DNA of 39,567 nt, taken from the NCBI GenBank assembly GCA_036703315.1, contig DATNPH010000018.1:1-39567 (forward strand). Reading direction: 5' to 3'. Below are positions 33,339 to 39,567 of this stretch, piece after piece. The stretch comes from DATNPH01 sp036703315 (GTDB lineage Bacteria > Cyanobacteriota > Cyanobacteriia > Cyanobacteriales > Coleofasciculaceae). The notes beneath the pieces are model-generated. The model saw nothing but the letters and a program-made list of their open reading frames with translations, was not told where the DNA came from and did not search any database. The stretch's first letter is position 1; the number at the start of each line of letters is the position of its first letter. The position numbers and the translations under genes are program-made.

Positions 33339-33551
33339 ATGTTAGCCAATGCACCTAAGTTCGACACAATCACTGGCTTCGATTACATCCTTACTCCTAC
33401 CCAACAAGGATGGCAATTAACGGTTTGGGAGAAGGCTGAGGTTACAGAAAATAGGATTTGTCCATTCCTGTGGAAGTTCAAAGTAGAACTGGCAACCCTC
33501 AACGAAGTGCATTCTACGATTCAATCTATTCTGGGAGATGAGAAAAACTAG
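33339..33551 (+). CDS. Small protein, paralogue of 14209-14445
   Basis: 70 residues, soluble. Shares LTVWE, the R-x-x-PF motif and the overall spacing with the 14209 protein. Shine-Dalgarno AGGAG 9 nt before the ATG. Family not recognised. It probably folds as a small alpha/beta unit: two strands around YILTPTQQGWQLTVW and a C-terminal helix LNEVHSTIQSIL. Confidence 0.65.
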   Translation: MLANAPKFDTITGFDYILTPTQQGWQLTVWEKAEVTENRICPFLWKFKVELATLNEVHSTIQSILGDEKN

Positions 33552-33860
33552 GCAGACACTCACTTTAGTTGAGTCTCACCTCCAAGGCAAGATTAATGCA
33601 CTCTTGAAGTGTTTACCTTAGATTTGTTTGGTTCTATACCTAAAGACTGAATGAATCTATTTTATTTTCCATCCCTAGGGTCGATAAACGCACGTCGGCT
33701 AGTTGTTATTTTTATTACGGGTAATAAAAGTTGGATACACAAGTTAAAGCTTAAGTGCATGTGCCAATAAAAACCTTGGGTTACCAATAATCCGAGGTTT
33801 TGTTTTGCCTGAGTTCGCCTCTCTATTTACATCCTCTCATAAGAACTTAAGGATAAACAC
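33552..33860. other. 309-bp gap with a terminator and a palindrome before the SDR gene
   Basis: A perfect TTTTATTAC-GG-GTAATAAAA palindrome at 33710-33729 may be an operator for the SDR gene or a cruciform. The terminator below follows it. Nothing else seen. Confidence 0.55.
33770..33806 (+). terminator. Likely intrinsic terminator
   Basis: AAAACCTTGG / CCGAGGTTTT stem with 12-nt loop, then GTTTTG. About 220 bp after the small gene at 33339 and 60 bp before the SDR gene. Confidence 0.55.
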
Positions 33861-34721
33861 ATGGCATTAGAACAGGAGCAAAGACCAGCGCAACACCAAG
33901 ACCAACAGCCTGGTCGTGAATCGCAAATGACGCCGCAACCCAAAGCTGAAGATTCTAAGTATCAGGGTAGTGGGAAGTTGCGTAACAAGGTAGCGTTAAT
34001 CACGGGTGGAGATAGCGGTATTGGTCGTGCCGTTGCGATCGCGTTTGCCAAAGAAGGGGCTGATGTGGCGATCGTGTACTTGAATGAACACGAAGATGCC
34101 GAAGCAACCCAACAAAGGGTTGAACAAGAGGGTCGTTCTTGCCTATTTATGGCTGGTGATGTTGGGGATGAAAAGTTTTGTCAGCAAGCTGTTCAACAGA
34201 CGATTGATAAGTTTGGCAAGCTTGACATTCTAGTGAATAATGCAGCTGAGCAGCATCCCCAAGAGAGCATTGAAGACATTACTGCCGAACAGTTGGAACG
34301 CACTTTCCGTACCAATATCTTCGGGATGTTTTTCTTGGTTAAAGCGGCACTGCCTCACCTCAAAGAGGGAAGTGCGATTATCAACACCACTTCTGTAACG
34401 GCATATAAGGGCAGTGAACAATTGCTTGACTATTCAGCTACTAAAGGGGCGATCGTAGCGTTCACGCGCTCGTTATCGCAATCGTTGATAGAGAAAGGTA
34501 TTCGAGTCAACGGTGTTGCACCCGGTCCAATCTGGACACCACTTATCCCTTCAACTTTTCCTCCCGATAAAGTTGAATCATTTGGCAAACAAGTCCCGAT
34601 GAAACGAGCAGGTCAACCGGAAGAAGTGGCACCAAGCTTTGTTTTCTTAGCTTCTGATGACTCATCTTATATGGCGGGTCAAATCTTGCATCCCAATGGT
34701 GGAACCATTGTTAACGCTTAA
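33861..34721 (+). CDS. SDR oxidoreductase, general stress protein 39 type
   Basis: 286 residues, NAD(P)-dependent short-chain dehydrogenase. A Gln-rich N-terminal extension of ~38 residues (EQEQRPAQHQDQQPGRE) precedes the Rossmann fold. Cofactor loop TGGDSGIG (48-55), NNAA at 126-129, catalytic Ser178, Tyr191 and Lys195 (YSATK), and PGPIWTPLIPS after strand 6. The extension and the ending YMAGQILHPNGG are typical of the GSP39/YhdF-YghA group, linked to stress; the substrate is unknown. SD-like TTAAGGATAAACAC before the ATG. Confidence 0.93.
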   Translation: MALEQEQRPAQHQDQQPGRESQMTPQPKAEDSKYQGSGKLRNKVALITGGDSGIGRAVAIAFAKEGADVAIVYLNEHEDAEATQQRVEQEGRSCLFMAGDVGDEKFCQQAVQQTIDKFGKLDILVNNAAEQHPQESIEDITAEQLERTFRTNIFGMFFLVKAALPHLKEGSAIINTTSVTAYKGSEQLLDYSATKGAIVAFTRSLSQSLIEKGIRVNGVAPGPIWTPLIPSTFPPDKVESFGKQVPMKRAGQPEEVAPSFVFLASDDSSYMAGQILHPNGGTIVNA

Positions 34722-34755
34722 AAGCAGTTAATAAAATTTCAGGGAAAAGAATTTT

Positions 34756-34790
34756 AGGGGCACGAGAAGTCTGTGCCCCTTTACTATTTT
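34756..34790 (+). terminator. Hairpin terminator after SDR gene
   Basis: AGGGGCAC / GTGCCCCT perfect 8-bp stem, 9-nt loop, followed by TTACTATTTT. 34 bp after the SDR stop. Confidence 0.6.
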
Positions 34791-34937
34791 GAATACTGTT
34801 AAACTGTTTGAGGAGAGCGATCGCCCTTAATCGATTGGTAACTAAATATTGCTTGAGTGCGGAATTGCTTGAATTGCTCATGTAGTTGCTCCCGAACATG
34901 CCTAACTGATAGATCTAAAGTTCGGAAGCGATGAACT

Positions 34938-36026
34938 ATGGCTGAAAATTTCTCCGGGAAAGTTCTTTTTAGCAATGGATTCCCGGCATCGAACGTCTTG
35001 GTTCGTGTTTTTGATAAGGATGAACCTGGTAAAGGTGATGATGATCTGACAATTGACCCAGGTCGTTCAGATAGTAACGGTAAATTTATCGTTCGCTTTG
35101 AACCGTCTCGCTACCTTGACTACAACACAATTCAAACGCAAGAACCGCATAATCCGCCTTGGAACTGGACACCGAGCGATCATACACGCCGAATTGCAGA
35201 CCTCACAGACCTCTATCTACCGTATCTAGAATTTCGCTATACCTTTAACGGTCGGCGCTGTGTTCATACAGAATTTATGGTGCCGTTTCAAACCGAGTTC
35301 CGGTTACCAGAAATTCCAGCGTTCGATTTTAAGCCCTCTGTGCATGGGTTTAACTTTGTAAACAACTTTTCTGGCTATCCACTGCCATTTTCTATTCCCA
35401 ATTTACCAAATCTTTCAAAAGTTCAAAAGGGCTATGGTCTTTGCGGGGGAATGTCTTCTGCCGCTTATGATTTTCTGCTAGCAGATAGGAGTATTCCCTC
35501 GATTACCACTTCACCAGCACAGGGTTCACTACTACACCGATATCTCTATCGACGACAAATCGATACGTTTGGTGCCTTTGGTGAATATGTTGCTAAATTT
35601 GCTCAGTGGATGGTTTTGCCTGACGACACAGTTATTGGCACTCAAAAGCGAACTTATGATGAATTTGAGGAAATTCGTGTCAAGTTGGATGATGGTAATG
35701 CCGTTGTCTTGGGTATTGTTTATGTAAGTAGTGGTGACTCTTTTGCAATCTGGAAAAATCATCAGGTTTTAGCCTATAGCTATTCGGAAATCTCTGCTAC
35801 CACAATCGATATAAACATCTACGACCCAAACTATCCTCAAAAAGAGGATATTACTATTCGGGTTGAAAGAGTACCTGTTGGGACAACGTTTGTTCCTGGC
35901 GTTCCTCCTCGCAAAAGAACTGTTTTAGGGTTTAAATGTACACAAAAGGTACCTAACGGAGAACAGGATGTACGCGGCTTTTTTGCAATGCCTTATATTC
36001 CGGTGGTGCCTCCTGCGGAATTGTAA
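34938..36026 (+). CDS. Transthyretin-like domain plus putative papain-fold domain
   Basis: 362 residues, no signal peptide. Residues 1-100 look like a transthyretin/carboxypeptidase-regulatory-type beta domain: SGKVLFSNGFPASNVLVRVFDKD, then DSNGKFIVRF. After a Pro-rich link (residues 120-160) comes a domain with YGLCGGMSSAAYDFL (Cys169), KNHQVLAYSY (His265) and INIYDPNYP (Asp286/Asn288). The order Cys at a helix start, His in a strand, then Asp/Asn is that of papain-like cysteine peptidases and C39/NlpC relatives. The enzyme activity is an inference; it could also be an inactive or transferase variant. Stands alone between the SDR and a convergent gene. Not recognised as a named family. Confidence 0.7.
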   Translation: MAENFSGKVLFSNGFPASNVLVRVFDKDEPGKGDDDLTIDPGRSDSNGKFIVRFEPSRYLDYNTIQTQEPHNPPWNWTPSDHTRRIADLTDLYLPYLEFRYTFNGRRCVHTEFMVPFQTEFRLPEIPAFDFKPSVHGFNFVNNFSGYPLPFSIPNLPNLSKVQKGYGLCGGMSSAAYDFLLADRSIPSITTSPAQGSLLHRYLYRRQIDTFGAFGEYVAKFAQWMVLPDDTVIGTQKRTYDEFEEIRVKLDDGNAVVLGIVYVSSGDSFAIWKNHQVLAYSYSEISATTIDINIYDPNYPQKEDITIRVERVPVGTTFVPGVPPRKRTVLGFKCTQKVPNGEQDVRGFFAMPYIPVVPPAEL

Positions 36027-36050
36027 AACTCCTGTTCGCTCGATCGCACC

Positions 36051-36575
36051 TCAGAGGTTGTAGCCAATTTGGCGAAGAAATTCCTTACGAGCTGTTACTT
36101 GTTCAGGAGCTTCTACTCCCTTTGGAGAAAACCCATGTACGACTCCAAGAATCCCACGACCTTGTTGAGTTTCAGCAACAATCACTTCTACGGGATTAGC
36201 CGTTGCACAGTAGATTCTACAGACTTCCGGACATTGTTTGATGGCATTGAGAAAATTGATAGGATAGGCTTGTTTCAATAGAATAATGAAGCAGTGTCCA
36301 GCCGTGATCGCTTCAGCATTCTGGGTAGCTACGCCTTGAAGCGTTTCGTCATTTCCTGAAACCCGGATCAAGCAAGCACCAGATGCCTCACAAAACGCTA
36401 GACCAAATTTGACTTGGGGTGAGGTGCCAACCATGATCTCATGCAAGTCTTTAACAGTCTTGATAAAGTGGCTCTGACCGATGATCACATTAGAGCCTTC
36501 AGGAATTTCTATAGAAACTGACTGATTTCCATGCTGCATTTGCTGCGAAACAGTTACCCAAATAGTACCCATCAT
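36051..36575 (-). CDS. Adenosine-specific kinase family protein (PF04008)
   Basis: 174 residues. Very characteristic blocks: IEIPEGSNVIIGQSHFIKTVKDLHEIM, VKFGLAFCEASGACLIRVSGND, AGHCFIILLKQAYPINFLNAIK, PEVCRIYCATANPVEVIVAE and GRGILGVVHGFSPKGVE (each a family hallmark). Proteins of this fold were reported as adenosine-specific kinases from an archaeal structure; the cellular role in cyanobacteria is unclear. Cytoplasmic. The first of two adjacent ATGs (36575) is used; ATG 36539 is possible. Convergent with the papain-like gene. Confidence 0.92.
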   Translation of the reverse strand: MMGTIWVTVSQQMQHGNQSVSIEIPEGSNVIIGQSHFIKTVKDLHEIMVGTSPQVKFGLAFCEASGACLIRVSGNDETLQGVATQNAEAITAGHCFIILLKQAYPINFLNAIKQCPEVCRIYCATANPVEVIVAETQQGRGILGVVHGFSPKGVEAPEQVTARKEFLRQIGYNL

Positions 36576-36589
36576 TGCTCACCAGCCCT

Positions 36590-36614
36590 ACCCCCAAGAA
36601 GAAAACCTGGGGGT
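36590..36614 (-). promoter_or_regulatory. Leader hairpin 15 nt upstream of adenosine-kinase start
   Basis: ACCCCCA / TGGGGGT perfect 7-bp stem, 11-nt loop, ending just before the likely ribosome site GGTGAG. It could hinder ribosome entry or be a repeat relic. A HIP1-type gcgatcgc follows at about 36628. Confidence 0.35.
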
Positions 36615-36741
36615 TATTTATATGGGCGCGATCGCTAGCAATCGGTGTACTAAGCTGATAGGCGCTTAAGTTGCACATTTTTGGCTTGGGTGGTCAAAAG
36701 GTAATTGATAAAATCTTGGCGCTGTGAGAGTTTAATCATCC

Positions 36742-36776
36742 CATTACCTATTACCTATTACCTATTACCCATTACC
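36742..36776. repeat. Heptamer tandem repeat (C/TATTACC x5)
   Basis: Five 7-bp units CATTACC, TATTACC (x3), CATTACC. Lies between the adenosine-kinase gene and the 3' end of the SH3b gene. The plus-strand frame across it (36705-36935) is an artefact of the repeat. Confidence 0.9.
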
Positions 36777-36855
36777 AGCCCTAACCAATATGCTTTCTTA
36801 AATGATCGACAGCTTATTTCAGGGGGCTGTCCCACTAAGTTGAACTCTCAAGCAG

Positions 36856-37263
36856 CTAGTTACTACCCACCGAATCAGCGTAGGCTAGATACTCAGAAGC
36901 CGTATAACGATTTAGTCCAATCTCAACCCAATTAAATCCTCCCGTAGCTATGGGATCACTAAATACGTAAACTTGTTTCCCATTGGGGAGAGAATCGATG
37001 ACCTTACCATTGGGGGTAGAGCGAACATTCAGAACATCACCATTCGTTCTGACGTAAGCAACATACATTGCATAAACAAGATACTCAGAAGCAATCCAAC
37101 GATTGGGTGAAATCTGAATCCAATTAAATCCTCCCGCCGATACGGTATTACCCAACACTTCAACTAGAGTTCCATTGGGGAGAGAATCGACGACCTTACC
37201 ATTGGGGGTAGAGCGAACATTGAGAACATCACCATTTGTTTTGACGTAAGCACCATTAGACAT
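36856..37263 (-). CDS. Tandem SH3b-domain protein
   Basis: 135 residues made of two near-identical bacterial SH3 domains (about 5-64 and 70-128): YVKTNGDVLNVRSTPNGKVV...GGFNWIQI...WIASEYL and YVRTNGDVLNVRSTPNGKVI...GGFNWVEI...YTASEYL. SH3b modules bind cell-wall peptides, but this protein has no signal peptide, so its site of action is open. The duplication is also very strong at DNA level, so it is recent or kept by gene conversion. Shine-Dalgarno AGAGGTC ~9 nt before the ATG. Confidence 0.9.
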   Translation of the reverse strand: MSNGAYVKTNGDVLNVRSTPNGKVVDSLPNGTLVEVLGNTVSAGGFNWIQISPNRWIASEYLVYAMYVAYVRTNGDVLNVRSTPNGKVIDSLPNGKQVYVFSDPIATGGFNWVEIGLNRYTASEYLAYADSVGSN

Positions 37264-37879
37264 TGATTTGACCTCTGTTAAAAACTACAACGTTTTTCTG
37301 TCAGTGAAGCAAAGCTTTTCACTTTGAGAGAATACAGACGGCAAACACAACATTTCGGCAACCAAGCCAAAAGAGTACCCTTATGGGTACCACAGCGCCT
37401 AATACCATTTCACTTTGGATATCTACACATCGACCCCCCTAACCCCCCTTATTAAAGGGGGAACAAGAAAAGTATCTGTAGCAAGCATTTAGGAAATTTG
37501 TATAAGCCATTCAAAATTCAAAGTGCTCTAACCCAAGCAGAGGTTAGTCAGATAAAGACTTTAAGCGGTTTCCAATGGAACTGGAGACTCAATGCATTTA
37601 GAGTCTTAGTCTTAGTTGTGGTAATCACAGCCCTAGGGAATTACGCTTGGAGCCAAGTTCCTCCTGCTGATGAGGGCTAGAAGTGATAGATGGAACTCTA
37701 GAAAAATAACCTCAAAAACCCGACAGCAATACGTCGTCGGAAAGACGAAATCACACTACTACCTCCCTAGGATTGTAAGGGTTGAAAGCCCACAGTCCAC
37801 GCCAACTGTTTGGTAGCCAAACAGGAGCTTGTCATAGCTTTCCGAGCGTGGAACAGTCATATAGGAGTTTGGACGGTTT
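37264..37879. other. 616-bp gap with repeats
   Basis: Contains CCCCCTT...AAGGGGG (37444-37461), the segment 37504-37537 duplicated from 32901-32933, the perfect palindrome CTGTTTGGTAGCCAAACAG (37806-37824), and the doubtful small frame below. The palindrome lies 56 bp before the SDR gene and is a possible operator. Confidence 0.55.
37498..37680 (+). CDS. Doubtful 60-codon frame with one TM helix
   Basis: The only in-frame start is TTG 37498, without a ribosome site, and the first 13 codons come from the dispersed repeat at 37504-37537. The rest, TLSGFQWNWRLNAFRVLVLVVVI and NYAWSQVPPADEG, does look protein-like with a TM helix. Either a small membrane protein with an unrecognised start or the 3' remnant of a larger gene cut by repeat insertion. 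Confidence 0.25.
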   Translation: MYKPFKIQSALTQAEVSQIKTLSGFQWNWRLNAFRVLVLVVVITALGNYAWSQVPPADEG

Positions 37880-38683
37880 ATGAACAGTTCGTTGACCCGA
37901 CCCTTGGCTGTCGTGACGGGTGCCTCCAATGGCATCGGCTACGAACTTGCCAAACAATTCGCCCAAAACGGCTTTGATCTCCTCGTCACATCTACCGGCT
38001 CAAGTATCAATGAAGCCGCCCAAGCCTGCGAGGGGCTAGGTGCCAAGGTCGAGACGGTGCAGGCGGATCTTGCCACCTATGACGGTGTTGAGACACTCTA
38101 CAACCAGATTAAGGCGACTGGCCGACCAGTGGAGGCGATCGCAATTAACGCGGGGGTTGGTGTCGGTGGTGACTTCGCCCGCGAGACTGACCTGAAAGAC
38201 GAGCTGAATCTCATCAACCTGAACGTCGTATCATCTGTGCATCTCGCCAAACGGGTTGTGAAGGATATGGTCGAGCGGGGCAAGGGTCGAATCCTCTTCA
38301 GTTCGTCCATCGCCGCGCTCATGCCCGGACCCTTCGAGGCAGTCTATGCGGCTTCCAAAGCGTTTGTACACTCCTTCTCCGAGGCGTTGCGTAACGAGTT
38401 GAAGGACACGGGTGTCACCGTTACTGCGCTCATGCCCGGACCGACTGATACTAACTTCTTCCATCGCGCAGGTATGGACGATACCAACGTGGGTGCAAAT
38501 AAGAAGGATGACCCAGCCCAAGTCGCTAAGCAAGGTTTCGAGGCACTAATGGCAGGCAAAGACCACATAATCGCAGGTTCGCTCAAGACGAAGATTCAGG
38601 GCAACGTTAGTAAAGTCTTGCCTGATACGGTCACTGCCGAACAGCACCGTAGGCTCGCTGAATCCGAGCCGGCAAATAAGTAA
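37880..38683 (+). CDS. SDR oxidoreductase (DltE/YqjQ-like classical SDR)
   Basis: 267 residues. TGASNGIG (13-20), cofactor Asp in QADLATYDG, the NAG motif INAGVG, Ser142/143, Tyr156 and Lys160 in YAASK, then PGPTDTNFF. The C-terminal 30 residues (GSLKTKIQGNVSKVLPDTVTAEQHRRLAE) are like those of the SDR group that follows YAASKAFVHSFSEALRNEL. The gene is visibly GC-richer than its surroundings, as is the next one, which hints at transfer. Substrate unknown. TAGGAG lies ~15 nt before the ATG. Confidence 0.92.
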   Translation: MNSSLTRPLAVVTGASNGIGYELAKQFAQNGFDLLVTSTGSSINEAAQACEGLGAKVETVQADLATYDGVETLYNQIKATGRPVEAIAINAGVGVGGDFARETDLKDELNLINLNVVSSVHLAKRVVKDMVERGKGRILFSSSIAALMPGPFEAVYAASKAFVHSFSEALRNELKDTGVTVTALMPGPTDTNFFHRAGMDDTNVGANKKDDPAQVAKQGFEALMAGKDHIIAGSLKTKIQGNVSKVLPDTVTAEQHRRLAESEPANK

Positions 38684-38836
38684 TTTGTGACTAGAGAGCG
38701 ACGACTCAATAGGTACAGTTGACAATCATTTTAAGCAGGACGCGATGCTCCCAAAGGGGAGCTGCTAAGCGCTACGCGCCCTCAGCAATCCCACACATTT
38801 AGGACGGTTCTAAGGAGGCATCGTAACAGAGGATTC

Positions 38837-39567
38837 ATGCAAATTCATCATCTCAACTGCGGTTGCATGTGCCCGATTGGTGGGGCGCTCTTCGATGGCT
38901 TTAGTCGCGGTTTGACAGCTCGCCTCGTCTGCCACTGTTTGCTCGTCGAGACAAACCAGGGACTTGTTCTCATTGATACTGGCTTCGGTCTGCGTGATAT
39001 CGAGTCACCTTACTCGCGGCTTAGCCCGTTCTTCATTCATTTCAACGGTATCCAGTTTGATCGAAAGTACACAGCGATCAATCAAATTGAGCAGCTCGGA
39101 TTTTCCCCACGGGACGTGCGGCATATTGTACTTACCCACCTCGATTTCGATCATGCCGGGGGTCTGGAAGATTTCCCAGAGGCAACCGTACACGTCATGC
39201 AGAGTGAGGCCGAGGCGGTGCAGGCTCGGCACGGCTTCATCGCTAGCCGGCGCTATCGTCCAGAACAGTGGGATGAGGTCAAGCACTGGAAGTACTATTC
39301 AGCGGGAGGCGAACCTTGGTTCGGCTTTGAGGCAGTACGCGACCTTGAAGGACTGCCGCCAGAAATTCTCCTCATCCCGCTTGTTGGTCACACGCGGGGT
39401 CATGCTGGTATCGCTATCAAGACACCAGAGGGTTGGCTGTTGCATGCAGGTGATGCCTACTTTTATCGACACGAGATGGACTCAGCCAAACGACACTGTA
39501 CGCCGGGTCTACGTGCCTACCAATGGATGATGGAGGTGGATCGCAAGGCTCGGTTGCTCAATCAAGA
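38837..39567 (+). CDS. MBL-fold metallo-hydrolase, lactonase-like (C-terminus outside window)
   Basis: 243 complete codons then the window ends; no stop reached. Start ATG 38837 has AGAGGA 4-5 nt upstream. Metal site: His101-Leu-Asp103-Phe-Asp105-His106 in LTHLDFDHAGG, His185 in VGHTRGHAG and Asp206 in LHAGDAYF. In this motif the second His of HxHxDH is replaced by Asp, which occurs in a subgroup of MBL hydrolases. N-terminal LNCGCMCPIGG and VLIDTGFG also fit AHL-lactonase-like proteins, but quorum quenching is not shown. Same strand as the SDR 153 bp upstream and similarly GC-rich. Confidence 0.9.
   Translation, partial: MQIHHLNCGCMCPIGGALFDGFSRGLTARLVCHCLLVETNQGLVLIDTGFGLRDIESPYSRLSPFFIHFNGIQFDRKYTAINQIEQLGFSPRDVRHIVLTHLDFDHAGGLEDFPEATVHVMQSEAEAVQARHGFIASRRYRPEQWDEVKHWKYYSAGGEPWFGFEAVRDLEGLPPEILLIPLVGHTRGHAGIAIKTPEGWLLHAGDAYFYRHEMDSAKRHCTPGLRAYQWMMEVDRKARLLNQ

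Noticed and set aside
36705..36935. 76-codon plus frame with ITYYLLPIT repeats
   Set aside because: Its N-terminal part is merely a translation of the TATTACC heptamer array and the rest is antisense to the SH3b gene.

Overview
The window is chromosomal DNA of a cyanobacterium. The HIP1 octamer GCGATCGC recurs throughout. The protein families are typical of large-genome, probably filamentous cyanobacteria: a CHAT/TPR protein, an NB-ARC/WD40 protein, a cyanobacterial NdhK, a CYP110-like P450 and the TIGR02587/TIGR02588 pair. Many intergenic spaces hold heptameric short tandem repeats. The genus cannot be fixed from the sequence alone. No tRNA, rRNA, CRISPR array or complete IS element was seen.

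Layout. 1-5635 (minus): a large secreted CHAT-TPR protein cut by the window edge, then a response regulator/histidine kinase pair. 5970-11435 (plus): a glutathionyl-hydroquinone-reductase-like GST, a MITE-like element, an orphan NdhK directly followed by a P450, a MAPEG-like membrane protein and a Coq4-like protein. This is a run of quinone- and glutathione-related functions. 11852-13384 (minus): a PBP4-type D,D-peptidase. 14209-17028 (plus): a small protein with a paralogue at 33339, the coupled TIGR02587/TIGR02588 membrane pair, and a DJ-1/PfpI protein.

17072-24816 (minus) is the most coherent unit: eight co-directional genes. In transcription order they are a Tat-exported BMP-type lipoprotein, two permeases, a free-standing allophanate-hydrolase C-terminal domain, a cysteine hydrolase closely resembling biuret amidohydrolase, the double ABC ATPase, a cupin and a second cysteine hydrolase. 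It reads as an uptake-and-hydrolysis operon for a biuret/ureide-like nitrogen compound. Its gene borders are full of heptamer repeats, and some repeats have become coding sequence.

25222-29307 (plus) encodes a 1361-residue NB-ARC protein with 14 WD40 repeats and in-frame insertions of repeat-type DNA. 29543-34721 holds small, probably stress-linked genes: a coiled-coil protein, a Pmp3/YqaE peptide, a four-TM holin-IV/YvlD protein, small unknown proteins (including a 31-residue membrane peptide with a strong Shine-Dalgarno), and a GSP39-type SDR. 34938-36026 encodes a transthyretin-like domain joined to a likely papain-fold domain of unknown function. Then come an adenosine-specific kinase family gene, a tandem SH3b protein, an SDR, and an MBL-fold hydrolase cut by the right edge.
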